Shown here: piece by piece, positions 43,314 through 52,438 of the stretch | How positions within the stretch are numbered: the first letter of the stretch is position 1 | Layout: each line of letters begins with the position of its first letter | The notes under the pieces: model-generated | Seen by the model: only the letters and a program-made list of their open reading frames with translations | The model's database searches: none | What the model was told of the DNA's origin: nothing | NCBI RefSeq assembly: GCF_033060595.1 | Contig: NZ_CP133038.1 | Location: 620,001 to 684,000 of the forward strand | DNA from: Pyramidobacter sp. YE332 | Lineage (GTDB): Bacteria > Synergistota > Synergistia > Synergistales > Dethiosulfovibrionaceae | Reading direction: 5' to 3' | DNA length: 64,000 nucleotides | Program-made: the position numbers and the translations under genes

Positions 43314-44072
43314 TCAAAGCCTGACGGGAATGCGGTTTCGGGCCATTTCCGCCTTGAGGTCGGCGATCTTCACCTCGCCGAAATGGAAGATGGACGCCGC
43401 CAGCCCGGCGTCGACCTGGGGCAACGTTTTGAACAGCGTGATGAAGTCGCCGATGCTGCCGGCGCCGCCGGAAGCGATCACGGGCACCGATACGGCTTCG
43501 CAGACGGCGGCGAGCATTTCCAGATCGAATCCCTTTTTCACGCCGTCGGTGTCGATGGAGTTGACCACCACTTCGCCGGCGCCGTCGCCGACGCAGCGCT
43601 TGATCCATGCGATGGCGTCCATGCCGGTATCGTCGCGCCCGCCGCGGGCGAACACGTGAAAAGCGCCGTCCACGCGTTTGACGTCGACGGAGAGCACGAC
43701 GCACTGGTCGCCGTACAGTGCCGCCGCTTCGCGGATCAGTTGCGGGCGCGCGATGGCGCCGCTGTTGACGCTGACTTTGTCGGCGCCGCAGGAGAGCACG
43801 CGTTCGAAGTCAGCCACGTCACTGATGCCGCCGCCGACGGTGAGCGGGATGAAAACGCGGCGCGCCGTCTCGCGCAGGATTTCCGTGAAAAGCCTGCGCC
43901 CCTCCGACGACGCGGTGATGTCGTAAAACACCAGCTCGTCGGCACCGCAGGAACTGTAGAATTGCGCCAGATCGGGCGGCGACGACACGTCGTGAAGGCC
44001 CGCAAAGTTGACGCCCTTGACGACGCGCCCGTCCTTGACGTCGAGACAAGGGATGATCCGTTTGGTAATCAT
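43314..44072 (-). CDS. hisF: Imidazole glycerol phosphate synthase, cyclase subunit
   Basis: TIM-barrel subunit of the HisF-HisH synthase, 252 residues. Catalytic aspartates lie in IPCLDVKDGRVVKGVNF and in GTDKVSVN-like SCGADKVSVNS/SIDTDGVKKGFD; phosphate loops are VGGGISD and ASGGAGS. It uses ammonia from HisH to form imidazole glycerol phosphate and AICAR. Start overlaps the hisA stop by four bases. Confidence 0.95.
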   Translation of the reverse strand: MITKRIIPCLDVKDGRVVKGVNFAGLHDVSSPPDLAQFYSSCGADELVFYDITASSEGRRLFTEILRETARRVFIPLTVGGGISDVADFERVLSCGADKVSVNSGAIARPQLIREAAALYGDQCVVLSVDVKRVDGAFHVFARGGRDDTGMDAIAWIKRCVGDGAGEVVVNSIDTDGVKKGFDLEMLAAVCEAVSVPVIASGGAGSIGDFITLFKTLPQVDAGLAASIFHFGEVKIADLKAEMARNRIPVRL

Positions 44073-44782
44073 TGGGCCACCTCGATCGCTGCCGCGATGG
44101 AAATCGCTCTCGTGTAACAGGCCTTGCCGATGATCGCGCCGTACAGCCCCAGCGCGGCCAGCCGCTTGACGTCGTCCAGCGACGAGACGCCGCCGGAGGC
44201 GATGATCCGCATTTTCAGTTCGGTCGAAAGAGTTTTGTACAGCGCCACGTTCGTCCCCTGCATCATGCCGTCCCGGGAGATGTCGGTGCAGATCAGCGTG
44301 GAAACGCCGTCGGACTGCATGCGCCGACAGAACTCGAAGGCTTTCAGCGGCGATTTTTCCGTCCAGCCTTTGACGGCTGCGAAGCCGTCTTTGATGTCCA
44401 CGCCCACGGCGATGCGCTCGCTGTATCGTGCGACGGCCCGGGGCGCGAAATGCGCCTGCGTCGCCGCGGCCGTGCCGAGGATGACGCGGTCGACGCCGGC
44501 GTCCAGATACGCGGCGATCGCGTCCATGCTGCGGATGCCGCCGCCCACCTGACAGAAGAGGCCGGAAGCGTTTTTGACGGCGACGATCGTCTCGAGGTTG
44601 GGCGTGCCGCCGCTTCGGGCGCCTTCGAGGTCGACCAGATGGATCTGTCTCGCCCCCTGGGCGGCGAAGTCGGTAGCGACGGCTTCGGGGCGGTCGCTGT
44701 AGACGGTCATTCGCGCGTAATCGCCGCGCTGCAGCCGCACCGCTTTGCCGGCGTAAAGGTCGATGGCCGGATAGATCAGCAT
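44069..44782 (-). CDS. hisA: ProFAR isomerase
   Basis: TIM-barrel isomerase of 237 residues. It begins MLIYPAIDLYAGKAVRLQRGD with the catalytic aspartate in AIDLYAG; the second aspartate is in CTDISRDGMMQG; phosphate loops GGGIRSMD and ASGGVSS are kept. It overlaps hisH and hisF at its ends. Confidence 0.95.
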   Translation of the reverse strand: MLIYPAIDLYAGKAVRLQRGDYARMTVYSDRPEAVATDFAAQGARQIHLVDLEGARSGGTPNLETIVAVKNASGLFCQVGGGIRSMDAIAAYLDAGVDRVILGTAAATQAHFAPRAVARYSERIAVGVDIKDGFAAVKGWTEKSPLKAFEFCRRMQSDGVSTLICTDISRDGMMQGTNVALYKTLSTELKMRIIASGGVSSLDDVKRLAALGLYGAIIGKACYTRAISIAAAIEVAQ

Positions 44783-45399
44783 GAGGGGCCTCCCAGCTCG
44801 CAGAAAGCGCGCAGGATGCCGAGGCCGACGGAGCCGCTCTTTTCGGGGTGGAACTGGCAGCCGAACACGTTGTCCCGCGCGACCGCCGCTGTCAGCCAGG
44901 CGCCGTATTCGGTCTCGGCCGTGACGTAATCGTCGCAGCCCCGCGCGGCGAACGAGTGTACGAAGTAGACGCAGTCGCCTTCCGTGACGTACTTGAACAG
45001 CGGCGTCGGTTTTCTGAACCTCAGCGCGTTCCAGCCGATGTGGGGGATCTTCAGTCCCGGCGGGACCGCTTCGGCGATGGCGCGTACTTCGCCGGGGATC
45101 AGGCCGAGCCCGGCGTGTTTGCCGTACTCGAAACCTGTGTCGAACAACAGCTGCATGCCCAGACAGATGCCCAAAAGCGGCTTGCCGGCCGCGGCCTCGT
45201 CCCGCAGAGGGCGGTCGAGCCCCGAGGCGCGCAGTTTTTCGGCCGCGTCGCCGAAAGCGCCGACGCCGGGCAGGATGATCTTCTCCGCGCGGCGCAGTTC
45301 AGCCGCGTCGGAGGTGACGGTCACCGCTGCGCCGAGAGCCGCGAAGGAACTGCGCAGCGAAAAGAGGTTGCCCACGCCGTAATCGACGATGGCGATCAC
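44776..45399 (-). CDS. hisH: Imidazole glycerol phosphate synthase, glutaminase subunit
   Basis: Class I glutamine amidotransferase feeding ammonia to HisF, 207 residues. Nucleophile motif PLLGICLGMQLLF, histidine/glutamate pair in FGCQFHPEKSG and the N-terminus VIAIVDYGVGNLFSL. The start is GTG 45399; the longer open frame upstream runs backwards through hisB in another reading and is not coding. Seven-base overlap with hisA. Confidence 0.93.
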   Translation of the reverse strand: MIAIVDYGVGNLFSLRSSFAALGAAVTVTSDAAELRRAEKIILPGVGAFGDAAEKLRASGLDRPLRDEAAAGKPLLGICLGMQLLFDTGFEYGKHAGLGLIPGEVRAIAEAVPPGLKIPHIGWNALRFRKPTPLFKYVTEGDCVYFVHSFAARGCDDYVTAETEYGAWLTAAVARDNVFGCQFHPEKSGSVGLGILRAFCELGGPSC

Positions 45400-45400
45400 T

Positions 45401-45988
45401 TCAGAGCACCCCCTTGGTGGACGGGATCTCGTCGGCGCAATCGGCTTCGATGGCGACGGCCTGACGCAGGCTGCGGGCCGCCGCCTTGAAGGCGCCCTCG
45501 ATGATGTGGTGCGAGTTGCCGCCGGCCAGCCGGCGCAGATGCAGGGAACAGCCGGCGCAGCGCGCGAAAGCCTGCCAGAATTCCTGCACCAGCTCGGTGT
45601 CGAAGGTGCCGACCTTTTGCGCACGGATCGGCAGGTCGTAACCGAGGCACGCACGCCCGGAAAAATCCACGGCGGCGAGGATCAGAGCTTCGTCCATGGG
45701 CAGGATACAGAACCCGTAGCGCGAGATGCCGCGCTTTTCGCCAAGCGCCTGCGCGAAGGCCCGACCGAGACAGATGCCGATGTCCTCGACGCTGTGATGG
45801 TCGTCTACGCTCGTGTCGCCGCGGCAGGTCAGCTTCAGATCGAAACGGCCGTGCCGCGCCAGCAGCGTCAGCATGTGGTCCAGAAAGCCCACGCCGCTGT
45901 CGATCTCGCTTTGCCCCGTGCCGTCGAGTTCCAGCCTCAGGACGATGTCGGTCTCGGCTGTCTGGCGGATGATTTCGGCCTGACGCAT
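45401..45988 (-). CDS. hisB: Imidazoleglycerol-phosphate dehydratase
   Basis: Monofunctional dehydratase of 195 residues using metal-binding motifs SGVGFLDHMLTLLARHG, DDHHSVEDIGI and the matching C-terminal GGNSHHIIEGAFKA. There is no histidinol-phosphatase domain, consistent with the separate PHP phosphatase gene. Starts right after the hisC stop. Confidence 0.95.
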   Translation of the reverse strand: MRQAEIIRQTAETDIVLRLELDGTGQSEIDSGVGFLDHMLTLLARHGRFDLKLTCRGDTSVDDHHSVEDIGICLGRAFAQALGEKRGISRYGFCILPMDEALILAAVDFSGRACLGYDLPIRAQKVGTFDTELVQEFWQAFARCAGCSLHLRRLAGGNSHHIIEGAFKAAARSLRQAVAIEADCADEIPSTKGVL

Positions 45989-47050
45989 TCAGCATTCCTC
46001 CAAAATGGTCCCAAGAGTGTCCAGCAGACGGTTCATCTGCTCGCGGCTGCCGATGGTGATGCGGTTGTGCCGGGCCAGCAGCGGCGCGTCGAAATGGCGC
46101 ACGAGGATGCCGCGGGCGCGCAGTTCCTCGTAGAGCTTGCGACCGTCGATTTTGGGGTGGCGGGGAAACACGAAATTGGCCTTCGAGTCGCCGAGTTCAA
46201 AACCCATTTCGCGCAGCGCGGCGGTGACGATTTCGCGTGTCTCCATGACGGCGCGGCAGTTGGCGCGCGTGTATTCCTCGTCTTCCAGCGCGCCGATGCC
46301 GGCGGCCATGGTCATGCCGTTGACGTTGTAGGGATTGGTGGCGTATTTGACCGCGTTCAGGTCGGCGATCAGCGCCTTGCACGCGGCGCCGAAGCCGAGG
46401 CGGGCTCCGGCCATGGAGCGCGACTTGGAAAACGTCATGGTCACGAGCAGATTGTCGTACTTGTGGATCAGCGGCAGCGCGCTTTCGCCGCCGAAGTCGA
46501 CATAGGCCTCGTCGACGACGACGACGCTGTCGGGATTGCCCTTGACGAGGCGCTCGACGTCGGCGAGCGGCAGGGCCAGCCCCGTGGGAGCGTTGGGATT
46601 GGCGATGAAGATGGTTTTGTTCAGACCGACGTAGTTGTTCACGTTCACGGAAAAGTCTTCGCGCAGCGGGATCTCCTCGTACGGCACGCCGTTCAGCGCT
46701 GCGAAGACCTTGTAAAAACCGTAGGTGACGTTGGGGAAGGCGGCGGGATGGTCAGCGTCGCAGAAGGCCATGAAGGCAAAGTTGAGGATCTCGTCGGAAC
46801 CGTTGGTGCACAGGATCTCTTCGGGCGCGAGATGGTAGACCTCGGCCAGTTTCGCGTTCAAGGCGCGGCACTCGGGGTCGGAGTAGAGGTTCAGCCGGCG
46901 CGCGGCCTCCGCGGCGGCGCGGAGGGCCTGCGAAGAGGGCGGGAAAGGCGATTCGTTCGTGTTCAGCTTGATGAACTCCTGGCTGCGCGGCTGTTCGCCC
47001 GGCACATAGGGAACCAGCCCGGCGTATTTGCTGCTGAAAAAGCGGCTCAT
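45989..47050 (-). CDS. hisC: Histidinol-phosphate aminotransferase
   Basis: PLP aminotransferase (class I/II), 353 residues. KLNTNESPFPPS is the N-terminal substrate loop; NPNAPTG, VVVDEAYVDFG and the PLP-lysine block TFSKSRSMAGARLGF are intact. I use ATG 47050 (ACGGAGGAAAAAC upstream, ATGA overlap with hisD) instead of the frame's earlier start, which lies inside hisD. Confidence 0.94.
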   Translation of the reverse strand: MSRFFSSKYAGLVPYVPGEQPRSQEFIKLNTNESPFPPSSQALRAAAEAARRLNLYSDPECRALNAKLAEVYHLAPEEILCTNGSDEILNFAFMAFCDADHPAAFPNVTYGFYKVFAALNGVPYEEIPLREDFSVNVNNYVGLNKTIFIANPNAPTGLALPLADVERLVKGNPDSVVVVDEAYVDFGGESALPLIHKYDNLLVTMTFSKSRSMAGARLGFGAACKALIADLNAVKYATNPYNVNGMTMAAGIGALEDEEYTRANCRAVMETREIVTAALREMGFELGDSKANFVFPRHPKIDGRKLYEELRARGILVRHFDAPLLARHNRITIGSREQMNRLLDTLGTILEEC

Positions 47051-48327
47051 TGTTTTTCCTCCGTTCTGCACAGGACGCTGCGGGCGTGCCCCGTCAGCCC
47101 CTCCTGGCGCGCGAAGCCGGCAACGTCCGGCGCCGCTTTGCGCAGAGCGTCGCGCGTGTAATAGATGTACTGCGATTTCTTCACAAAGTCGTCCACCGAC
47201 AGCGGGCTTGAAAAACGCGCCGTGCCGCTCGTGGGCAGGGTGTGGTTGGGGCCGGCGAAATAATCGCCCAGCGCCTCGGGACAGTGGCGGCCGAGAAACA
47301 CCGAACCGGCGTGACGGATGCCGTCAAGATAGTCGAACGGAGCGTCGACGCACAGCTCCAGGTGTTCCGGCGCGATCGCGTTGGCGATCTCGACGGCTTT
47401 CGCCAGCGTGTCGGCGACGATGATCTTGCCGTTGTTCTCGATGGCGGCGCGGGCGATCTCGCTCCGCTCCAGTTTGGGGAGCTGACGCTCGATCTCGGCC
47501 TGAACGGCCCGGGCCAGCGCCATGGAATCCGTGATCAGCACGGCGCTGGCCATTGTGTCGTGCTCGGCCTGCGCGAGCAGATCGGCGGCGCACCAGCGCG
47601 GATTGGTTTGGCCGTCGGCGATGACGAGAATCTCGCTGGGGCCGGCGATCATGTCGATGGAGACGGCGCCGAAGACCTGTTTCTTCGCTTCGGCGACGAA
47701 CGCGTTGCCGGGACCGACGATCTTGTCCACGCGCGGCACGCTTTCCGTGCCGTAAGCCAAAGCGGCGATGGCCTGAGCGCCGCCGCTCTTGAAGATTCGG
47801 TCGGCTCCGGCGACGCGGGCGGCGGCGAGGATGGCGGGATCGACCGAACCGTCCCGGCGCGGCGGCGTCGTCATGATGATCTCGCGCACGCCGGCGATCT
47901 TGGCGGGAATGAGATCCATCAGCACCGTCGAAGGGTAGGCGGCCGTGCCGCCGGGCACGTAAACGCCGGCGCGGTCCATGGGAATAACCTTCTGGCCGAC
48001 GACGACGCCTGGCTCGTCGTTGATGATAAAGCCGTTCCTGAGCTGGCGCGAATGAAAGGCGCGGATGTTGCCTGCCGCCTTCTCGAGGATGCCGATAAAC
48101 TCCGGCGCGACCTGCGCCACGGCGGCCTCGATCTCCGCCGGCGTCACCGCCAACGCCTCGAGTCTGGCGCCGTCGAATTTCTCGGCGTATTTCTTCAGCG
48201 CCGCGTCGCCGTTTTCCCGCACGTCGGCGATGATCTCGGCCACGACGTCCCCGACGTCCGCGGCGGGGATGGCGCGCGCGAGGATATCCCCGTCGGCGAC
48301 CTCGCCGCATTTCAATATTCTGATCAT
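47047..48327 (-). CDS. hisD: Histidinol dehydrogenase
   Basis: Zinc enzyme oxidising L-histidinol to histidine in two NAD steps, 426 residues. Motifs: VYVPGGTAAYPSTVLMDLIPA, GGAQAIAALAYGTE, VDKIVGPGNAFVAEAKK, DMIAGPSEILVIAD, AEHDTMAS and PEHLEL with the catalytic Glu/His. Start ATG 48327 overlaps the hisG stop by four bases; the open frame upstream of it is not coding. Confidence 0.95.
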   Translation of the reverse strand: MIRILKCGEVADGDILARAIPAADVGDVVAEIIADVRENGDAALKKYAEKFDGARLEALAVTPAEIEAAVAQVAPEFIGILEKAAGNIRAFHSRQLRNGFIINDEPGVVVGQKVIPMDRAGVYVPGGTAAYPSTVLMDLIPAKIAGVREIIMTTPPRRDGSVDPAILAAARVAGADRIFKSGGAQAIAALAYGTESVPRVDKIVGPGNAFVAEAKKQVFGAVSIDMIAGPSEILVIADGQTNPRWCAADLLAQAEHDTMASAVLITDSMALARAVQAEIERQLPKLERSEIARAAIENNGKIIVADTLAKAVEIANAIAPEHLELCVDAPFDYLDGIRHAGSVFLGRHCPEALGDYFAGPNHTLPTSGTARFSSPLSVDDFVKKSQYIYYTRDALRKAAPDVAGFARQEGLTGHARSVLCRTEEKQ

Positions 48328-48953
48328 TGTTCTGCCTCCGTCATGGCGGTCATGGCCCGCATGATCTCCAAGATCTGTCCGTTTTTGAATTTGAAGCTCG
48401 CCTTGTTGGCGATAAGCCGCGCGCTGATGGGCACGACCGTGTCGAGCACGCGCAGATGGTTTTCCTTCAGCGTCGTGCCCGTTTCGACGATGTCGACGAT
48501 CACGTCGGAAAGACCGAGGATCGGCGCCAGCTCCACCGAGCCGTTGATGCGGATGATGTCGATGTCGCGCCCTTTGGCGGCGTAATAGTTCTGGGCGATG
48601 TGCACGAACTTGCTGGCGACGCGCAGCGTGCGGTCGGGGTTGTCGCGGAAGTCCGCCCGCGCGGCGACGGCCATGCGGCAGACGCCGGTATGGAGGTCGA
48701 GCAGCTCGTAAACGTCGGGCTCGTTTTCGAGCAGGATGTCCTTGCCTGCCGCGCCGAGGTCGGCTGCTCCCCGCTCCACGTAAATGGCGACGTCGGAGGG
48801 CTTGACCCAGAAGTAGCGCACGCCCTTGTGCGGGTTTTCGAAAATCAGACGGCGCCCCGGCTCGAGCACGCCGCCGCATTCCAGCCCGGCCCGCGCGAAC
48901 ATGGCGTAGACCCGCTCGCCCAGGCGTCCCTTGGGCAGTGCCACGTTAAGCAT
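48324..48953 (-). CDS. hisG: ATP phosphoribosyltransferase, short form
   Basis: First committed enzyme of histidine synthesis, 209 residues, the short HisG_S type that lacks the regulatory C-terminal domain and needs HisZ. Motifs: LNVALPKGRLGERVY at the N-terminus, GAAGKDILLE, and the PRPP-binding VDIVETGTTLKENHL. ATG 48953 is chosen at the family N-terminus; it overlaps the end of hisZ by eight bases and has only a weak ribosome site, so translation is probably coupled to hisZ. Confidence 0.94.
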   Translation of the reverse strand: MLNVALPKGRLGERVYAMFARAGLECGGVLEPGRRLIFENPHKGVRYFWVKPSDVAIYVERGAADLGAAGKDILLENEPDVYELLDLHTGVCRMAVAARADFRDNPDRTLRVASKFVHIAQNYYAAKGRDIDIIRINGSVELAPILGLSDVIVDIVETGTTLKENHLRVLDTVVPISARLIANKASFKFKNGQILEIMRAMTAMTEAEQ

Positions 48954-50079
48954 GTTCAAGGAGCTTCGCCTCGTTCCCTTCAAGTCTCATCAGCTGCCTG
49001 AACTTGATGCCCTCGGGCAGTTCCTTTTGGGCCATGACGCTGTGTCCGCCGGACGTCAGCTTGGCCGCGGCGGCGCGCAGCGCGCGGGGATCGTCGCGGC
49101 GGTCGTAGAGAAGGAGCGTGTCCACGTCGTAGGCGCGTTCGGCGTGGTCGAGCCGTTCGAGCAGGTCCAGATAAATGGCGAAACCGATAGCGCCCGACTG
49201 GTGCTTCATCTTGCGCATGAGTCGATCGTACTGGCCGCCGGAAAGGACGCCCGTCGGCACGCCTTCGACGAAGCCGCGGAAGACGATGCCGTTGTAGTAA
49301 TTGAGGTCGTTGGCGACGGAGAAGTCCACGCGCAGCATGTCCTCGAGGTCAGTCCCTTTGAACTGTACGACGATGCGTTCCAGCTCGTCCAGCTGTTCGG
49401 CAAGCCGCGCGCTGCCGGAACGGCTCAGCAGGGCGCGCAGCTTCGGCATGGCCGCGGCCGGACGGTCGCAGAGCGACACCAGCCGGCGGAGGGCGGCGGC
49501 CTTGTTCTCCTCGACGCCGGACTGAGCGCAGATCAGGCTCAGCTCGTGCACGTTTTTTTCGTTGATGCACTTGAGGACGGCGCGGCGGACGTTTTCGGAA
49601 AAGGAGAAGTCGTCGATGATGGCGGCGATGATGCCAAGATGAGCGACATCGAGCACGCAGCGCGGCGAGATGCAGCGCAGACTTTCGGCGGCGAGCGTCA
49701 GCACTTCGCCGATACAGTACGCGTCGATGGCGCCCACGCACTCCAGACCGACCTGCATGATCTCTTTGAACGTGCGGGTCTTCTGCGAGACGCGGTAGAC
49801 GTTCTCGTTGTAGAAGAGTTTCTGGACGACGCCGGGCTCGTCTTTGATGTGGCGGATGATGGAGAGCGTCACGTCGGGTTTGAGAGCCATCAGGCGCCCG
49901 TTCGTGTCCGTAAAGGTGATGACGCTGTCGCTGACGAGGAAATCCTTGTTGCGCACGTACAGATCGTACTCCTCGAACTTGCTCATTTTGTAATAGGAGT
50001 AGCCGTATTTCGAGTAAAGCGAGCGCAGCGCGAAAATGGCGCGCTCGTCGTACTTGAGGGAATTCGAGTCGATGTTCAT
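48946..50079 (-). CDS. hisZ: ATP phosphoribosyltransferase regulatory subunit
   Basis: Paralogue of histidyl-tRNA synthetase that forms the octameric, histidine-inhibited enzyme with short HisG; 377 residues. Class II synthetase motif 2-like regions are seen in LMALKPDVTLSIIRHI and FYNENVYRVSQKT, and YYNGIVFRGFVEG with GGQYDRLM as the HisA-motif equivalents. First gene of the his operon, about 100 nt after the predicted transcription start. Confidence 0.92.
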   Translation of the reverse strand: MNIDSNSLKYDERAIFALRSLYSKYGYSYYKMSKFEEYDLYVRNKDFLVSDSVITFTDTNGRLMALKPDVTLSIIRHIKDEPGVVQKLFYNENVYRVSQKTRTFKEIMQVGLECVGAIDAYCIGEVLTLAAESLRCISPRCVLDVAHLGIIAAIIDDFSFSENVRRAVLKCINEKNVHELSLICAQSGVEENKAAALRRLVSLCDRPAAAMPKLRALLSRSGSARLAEQLDELERIVVQFKGTDLEDMLRVDFSVANDLNYYNGIVFRGFVEGVPTGVLSGGQYDRLMRKMKHQSGAIGFAIYLDLLERLDHAERAYDVDTLLLYDRRDDPRALRAAAAKLTSGGHSVMAQKELPEGIKFRQLMRLEGNEAKLLEHA

Positions 50080-50187
50080 TCTTTCACCGCTTTTCCCGCC
50101 CGAGCCGCGCCAAGTCGGTCGGTAAGTTCTGAGCTGAGGTAAGTCATGGGGAACCGTTCCGTCCTTCCGGGAAAATTTACGAATGGC

Positions 50188-50216
50188 ATGTTATCACTTT
50201 ACCATGATAAAGTCAA
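50188..50216 (-). promoter_or_regulatory. Promoter of his operon with overlapping operator
   Basis: -35 TTGACT (50216-50211), 17-bp spacer, -10 TAACAT (50193-50188) reading into hisZ. The spacer is almost filled by ACTTTACCATGATAAAGT (50196-50213), an 18-bp palindrome with 16 matching positions. A repressor bound there would block RNA polymerase. The repressor is not identified. Confidence 0.65.
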
Positions 50217-50232
50217 GAAGCCTCGGCGGATT

Positions 50233-50270
50233 AAAAAAAGCAGCCTGCCCGAAAGCAGACTGCGAAAAAA
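50233..50270 (-). terminator. Terminator after cupin remnant
   Basis: Nine-bp stem with one G-U pair (50255-50263 with 50240-50248) followed on the minus strand by seven T. It separates the cupin remnant from the his promoter. Confidence 0.7.
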
Positions 50271-50487
50271 TCACCGCGAGCGGTACAGTTCCGACTCGAC
50301 CGGTTCGAGCCATTCGGTGGCTGTCTCCTCGCCGGGGACTTCCACGGAAACGTGCGAGAACCAGCCGTCCCGCGCCGTGCCGGTGCTTGACGTTTGGGGG
50401 GATGACGACGACCTGGCCGGGCGTCAGTTCGGCGGGGTCTTTGCCTTCCTCCTGGTACCAGCCGCGCCCGGCGGTTTGTTTTTTCAT
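50271..50487 (-). pseudogene. Truncated, frameshifted cupin fragment
   Basis: Remnant of a small single-domain cupin of about 130 residues. From ATG 50487 (AGGAGG upstream) the frame reads AGRGWYQEEGKDPAELTPGQ and VVVIPPNVKHRHGAG, the second half of the barrel. Near 50375 the frame is lost; the expected ending (DGWFSHVSVEVPGEETATE) continues in another frame to TGA 50271. The first half, with the metal histidines WHIHHG of relatives, is absent. Confidence 0.75.
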
Positions 50488-50683
50488 TGGTGCCTCCTGT
50501 GCCGACTGAATTCGAGCCTTGCCGACCCGTGAGTCGATCATACGCTTCCATTCGAAGAAGTCGAATGTCTTTGTTCAATAGGCCGCTATGCCCGCGGCAC
50601 ATGGCGGCGAAAATTTTTTCGGCGCCGATCCGCGTTTTCTCCGGATCTTGTCCCCCGCGCCCGGCGGCAATGGCCCCGGAACG

Positions 50684-51901
50684 CTACAGACGGCCCTGTT
50701 CGCGCAGCGCCTGCACCTTCACGGGCAGTCCCCAGAGGTTGATGAAGCCGGCCGCCTGTGCCTGATCGTAATCGCTCTCGCCGAAGGTGACCAGCTTTTC
50801 GGAATACAGCGAATACGGCGAGGTCGTTCCGGCCGGGATGATGTTGCCCTTGTACAGCTTGAGTTTGACCGAGCCGGTCACGTATTTGTTCGCTTCGTCG
50901 GCGAACGCCGTCAGCGCCTCCTGCAGCGGCGTGTACCACTTGCCGTTGTAAATGAGGTCGGCGAAATCGACGGCCAGCTTCTGCTTGACGTGCAGCGTGT
51001 CCTTGTCCACCGTGATCATTTCCAGCTGCTCGTGCGCAAAATAAAGGATGCTCCCGCCCGGCGTCTCGTAAATGCCGCGATCCTTCATGCCGACCAGGCG
51101 GTTCTCGACGATGTCGGTAATGCCGATGCCGTTCTTGCCTCCGGCCTCGTTCAGCTTCCTGATGATGTCCGACGCCTTCATCTTCTCGCCGTTGAACGCC
51201 GTCGGCGCGCCGGCCTCGAAGTCGACGCTGACGTATTCCGGCGCGTCCGGGGCCTGCATCGGCGAAACGCTCATCTCGAGGAACCCCGGCTTGTCGTATT
51301 GCGGCTCGTTGGCGGGATCTTCGAGGTCGAGGCCCTCGTGGCTCAGGTGCCACAGGTTCTTGTCCTTCGAGTAGTTCGTCTCGCGCGAGATCCGCAGCGG
51401 CACGTGATGCGCCTCGGCGTAGTCGATCTCCTCGTCGCGGGATTTGATGTCCCACTCGCGCCAGGGCGCGATGATCGGCATGTCCGGCGCGAAACGTTTG
51501 ATGGCGAGCTCGAAGCGGACCTGGTCGTTCCCTTTGCCCGTCGCGCCGTGGCAGATCGCGTCGGCTCCTTCCGCCAGCGCGATCTCGGCGAGCTTCTTGC
51601 CGATCACCGGGCGCGCGAAGGCGGTGCCGAGCAGATACTTTTCGTATTTTGCCCCCATCTTCAGCGCCGGGATGATGATCCCGTCCACCATTTCGTCGAC
51701 GAGGTCGGCCACGATCAACTTGGCGGCGCCGGTTTTGATGGCTTTTTCCTCCAACCCTTCCAGCTCGTCGCCCTGTCCGACGTCGCCCGAAACGGCAATG
51801 ATCTCGGGATTGTCGTAGTTCTCCTTCAGCCAGGGGATGATGATCGAGGTGTCGAGGCCGCCTGAGTACGCCAATACGATTTTTCTGATGCTCTTCTTCA
51901 T
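50684..51901 (-). CDS. argG: Argininosuccinate synthase
   Basis: Joins citrulline and aspartate with ATP in arginine synthesis; 405 residues, normal length. The PP-loop is [17 protein letters not shown]; further family motifs are [63 protein letters not shown] and YETPGG. ATG 51901 has GGGAGGAAC. It is a single gene; no argH lies beside it. The stretch 50488-50683 after its stop has no gene. Confidence 0.96.
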   Translation of the reverse strand: MKKSIRKIVLAYSGGLDTSIIIPWLKENYDNPEIIAVSGDVGQGDELEGLEEKAIKTGAAKLIVADLVDEMVDGIIIPALKMGAKYEKYLLGTAFARPVIGKKLAEIALAEGADAICHGATGKGNDQVRFELAIKRFAPDMPIIAPWREWDIKSRDEEIDYAEAHHVPLRISRETNYSKDKNLWHLSHEGLDLEDPANEPQYDKPGFLEMSVSPMQAPDAPEYVSVDFEAGAPTAFNGEKMKASDIIRKLNEAGGKNGIGITDIVENRLVGMKDRGIYETPGGSILYFAHEQLEMITVDKDTLHVKQKLAVDFADLIYNGKWYTPLQEALTAFADEANKYVTGSVKLKLYKGNIIPAGTTSPYSLYSEKLVTFGESDYDQAQAAGFINLWGLPVKVQALREQGRL

Positions 51902-52125
51902 GGATCGTTCCTCCCTATCTGTGTGGTTTTTGGGGCGGCGCGCAAATGTGCCGTCCTGCACGGGAACCAGCCGCCCAGTTTTCTTCGTTCGTTCGATTCG
52001 CCGTCGGGACGACGTTCTGCGTCGCGGCCGACGCGTCATCCCGTTTTGCCTCCTTCCTTTGCCGAGCATGGGCCACCGCGTGCGACCCGCAGGTCTTAAA
52101 ATATGAGTTGATATTGTCGTGTGTT

Positions 52126-52153
52126 ACTATACCATAATTTATTTTCTGGTCAA
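52126..52153 (-). promoter_or_regulatory. Promoter of argG
   Basis: -35 TTGACC (52153-52148), 16-bp spacer, -10 TATAGT (52131-52126). Start near 52119 gives a leader of about 220 nt. The leader and 52160-52320 contain no gene; no T-box or riboswitch was recognised. Confidence 0.65.
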
Positions 52154-52328
52154 TATCGAATTTTCATCGAGATGTAATAAATGAACTTATATTTATTATC
52201 GTCCGCCGTTTCATGCGCAATGAGCGCGGGACGCCAACGCCGCATCGTTTTTTTCAGCGAACGGATACGCCTTTCATGCCGAAGATTTCAACGTTTTGCT
52301 CCGGAATCTCCGAGACTCGAAACGGAAG

Positions 52329-52342
52329 TAAATAATTATTCA
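52329..52342. promoter_or_regulatory. ARG-box-like site beside binding-protein promoter
   Basis: TAAATAATTATTCA differs from the ArgR half-box pair TGAAT-N4-ATTCA by one base. It lies eight bases upstream of the -35 of the amino-acid binding-protein gene and about 175 bp from the argG promoter. Confidence 0.4.
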
Positions 52343-52349
52343 TTATCTA

Positions 52350-52378
52350 TTGACAAATAAACTTTGATGGATTATGAT
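52350..52378 (+). promoter_or_regulatory. Promoter of amino-acid binding-protein gene
   Basis: TTGACA (52350-52355), 17-bp spacer, TATGAT (52373-52378), close to consensus. AAATAAACT occurs at 52355-52363 and again at 52410-52418, with an inverted AGTTTAT at 52392-52398, possibly regulator sites. Confidence 0.75.
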
Positions 52379-52438
52379 CTGATTCAAGGTTAGTTTATAA
52401 CCTGTGATAAAATAAACTGTATTTTAGGAGGTAACAGC

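Noticed and set aside
51902-52125. Riboswitch or T-box in the argG leader
   Set aside because: No T-box sequence, specifier loop or known riboswitch core could be recognised, and no terminator lies before argG.
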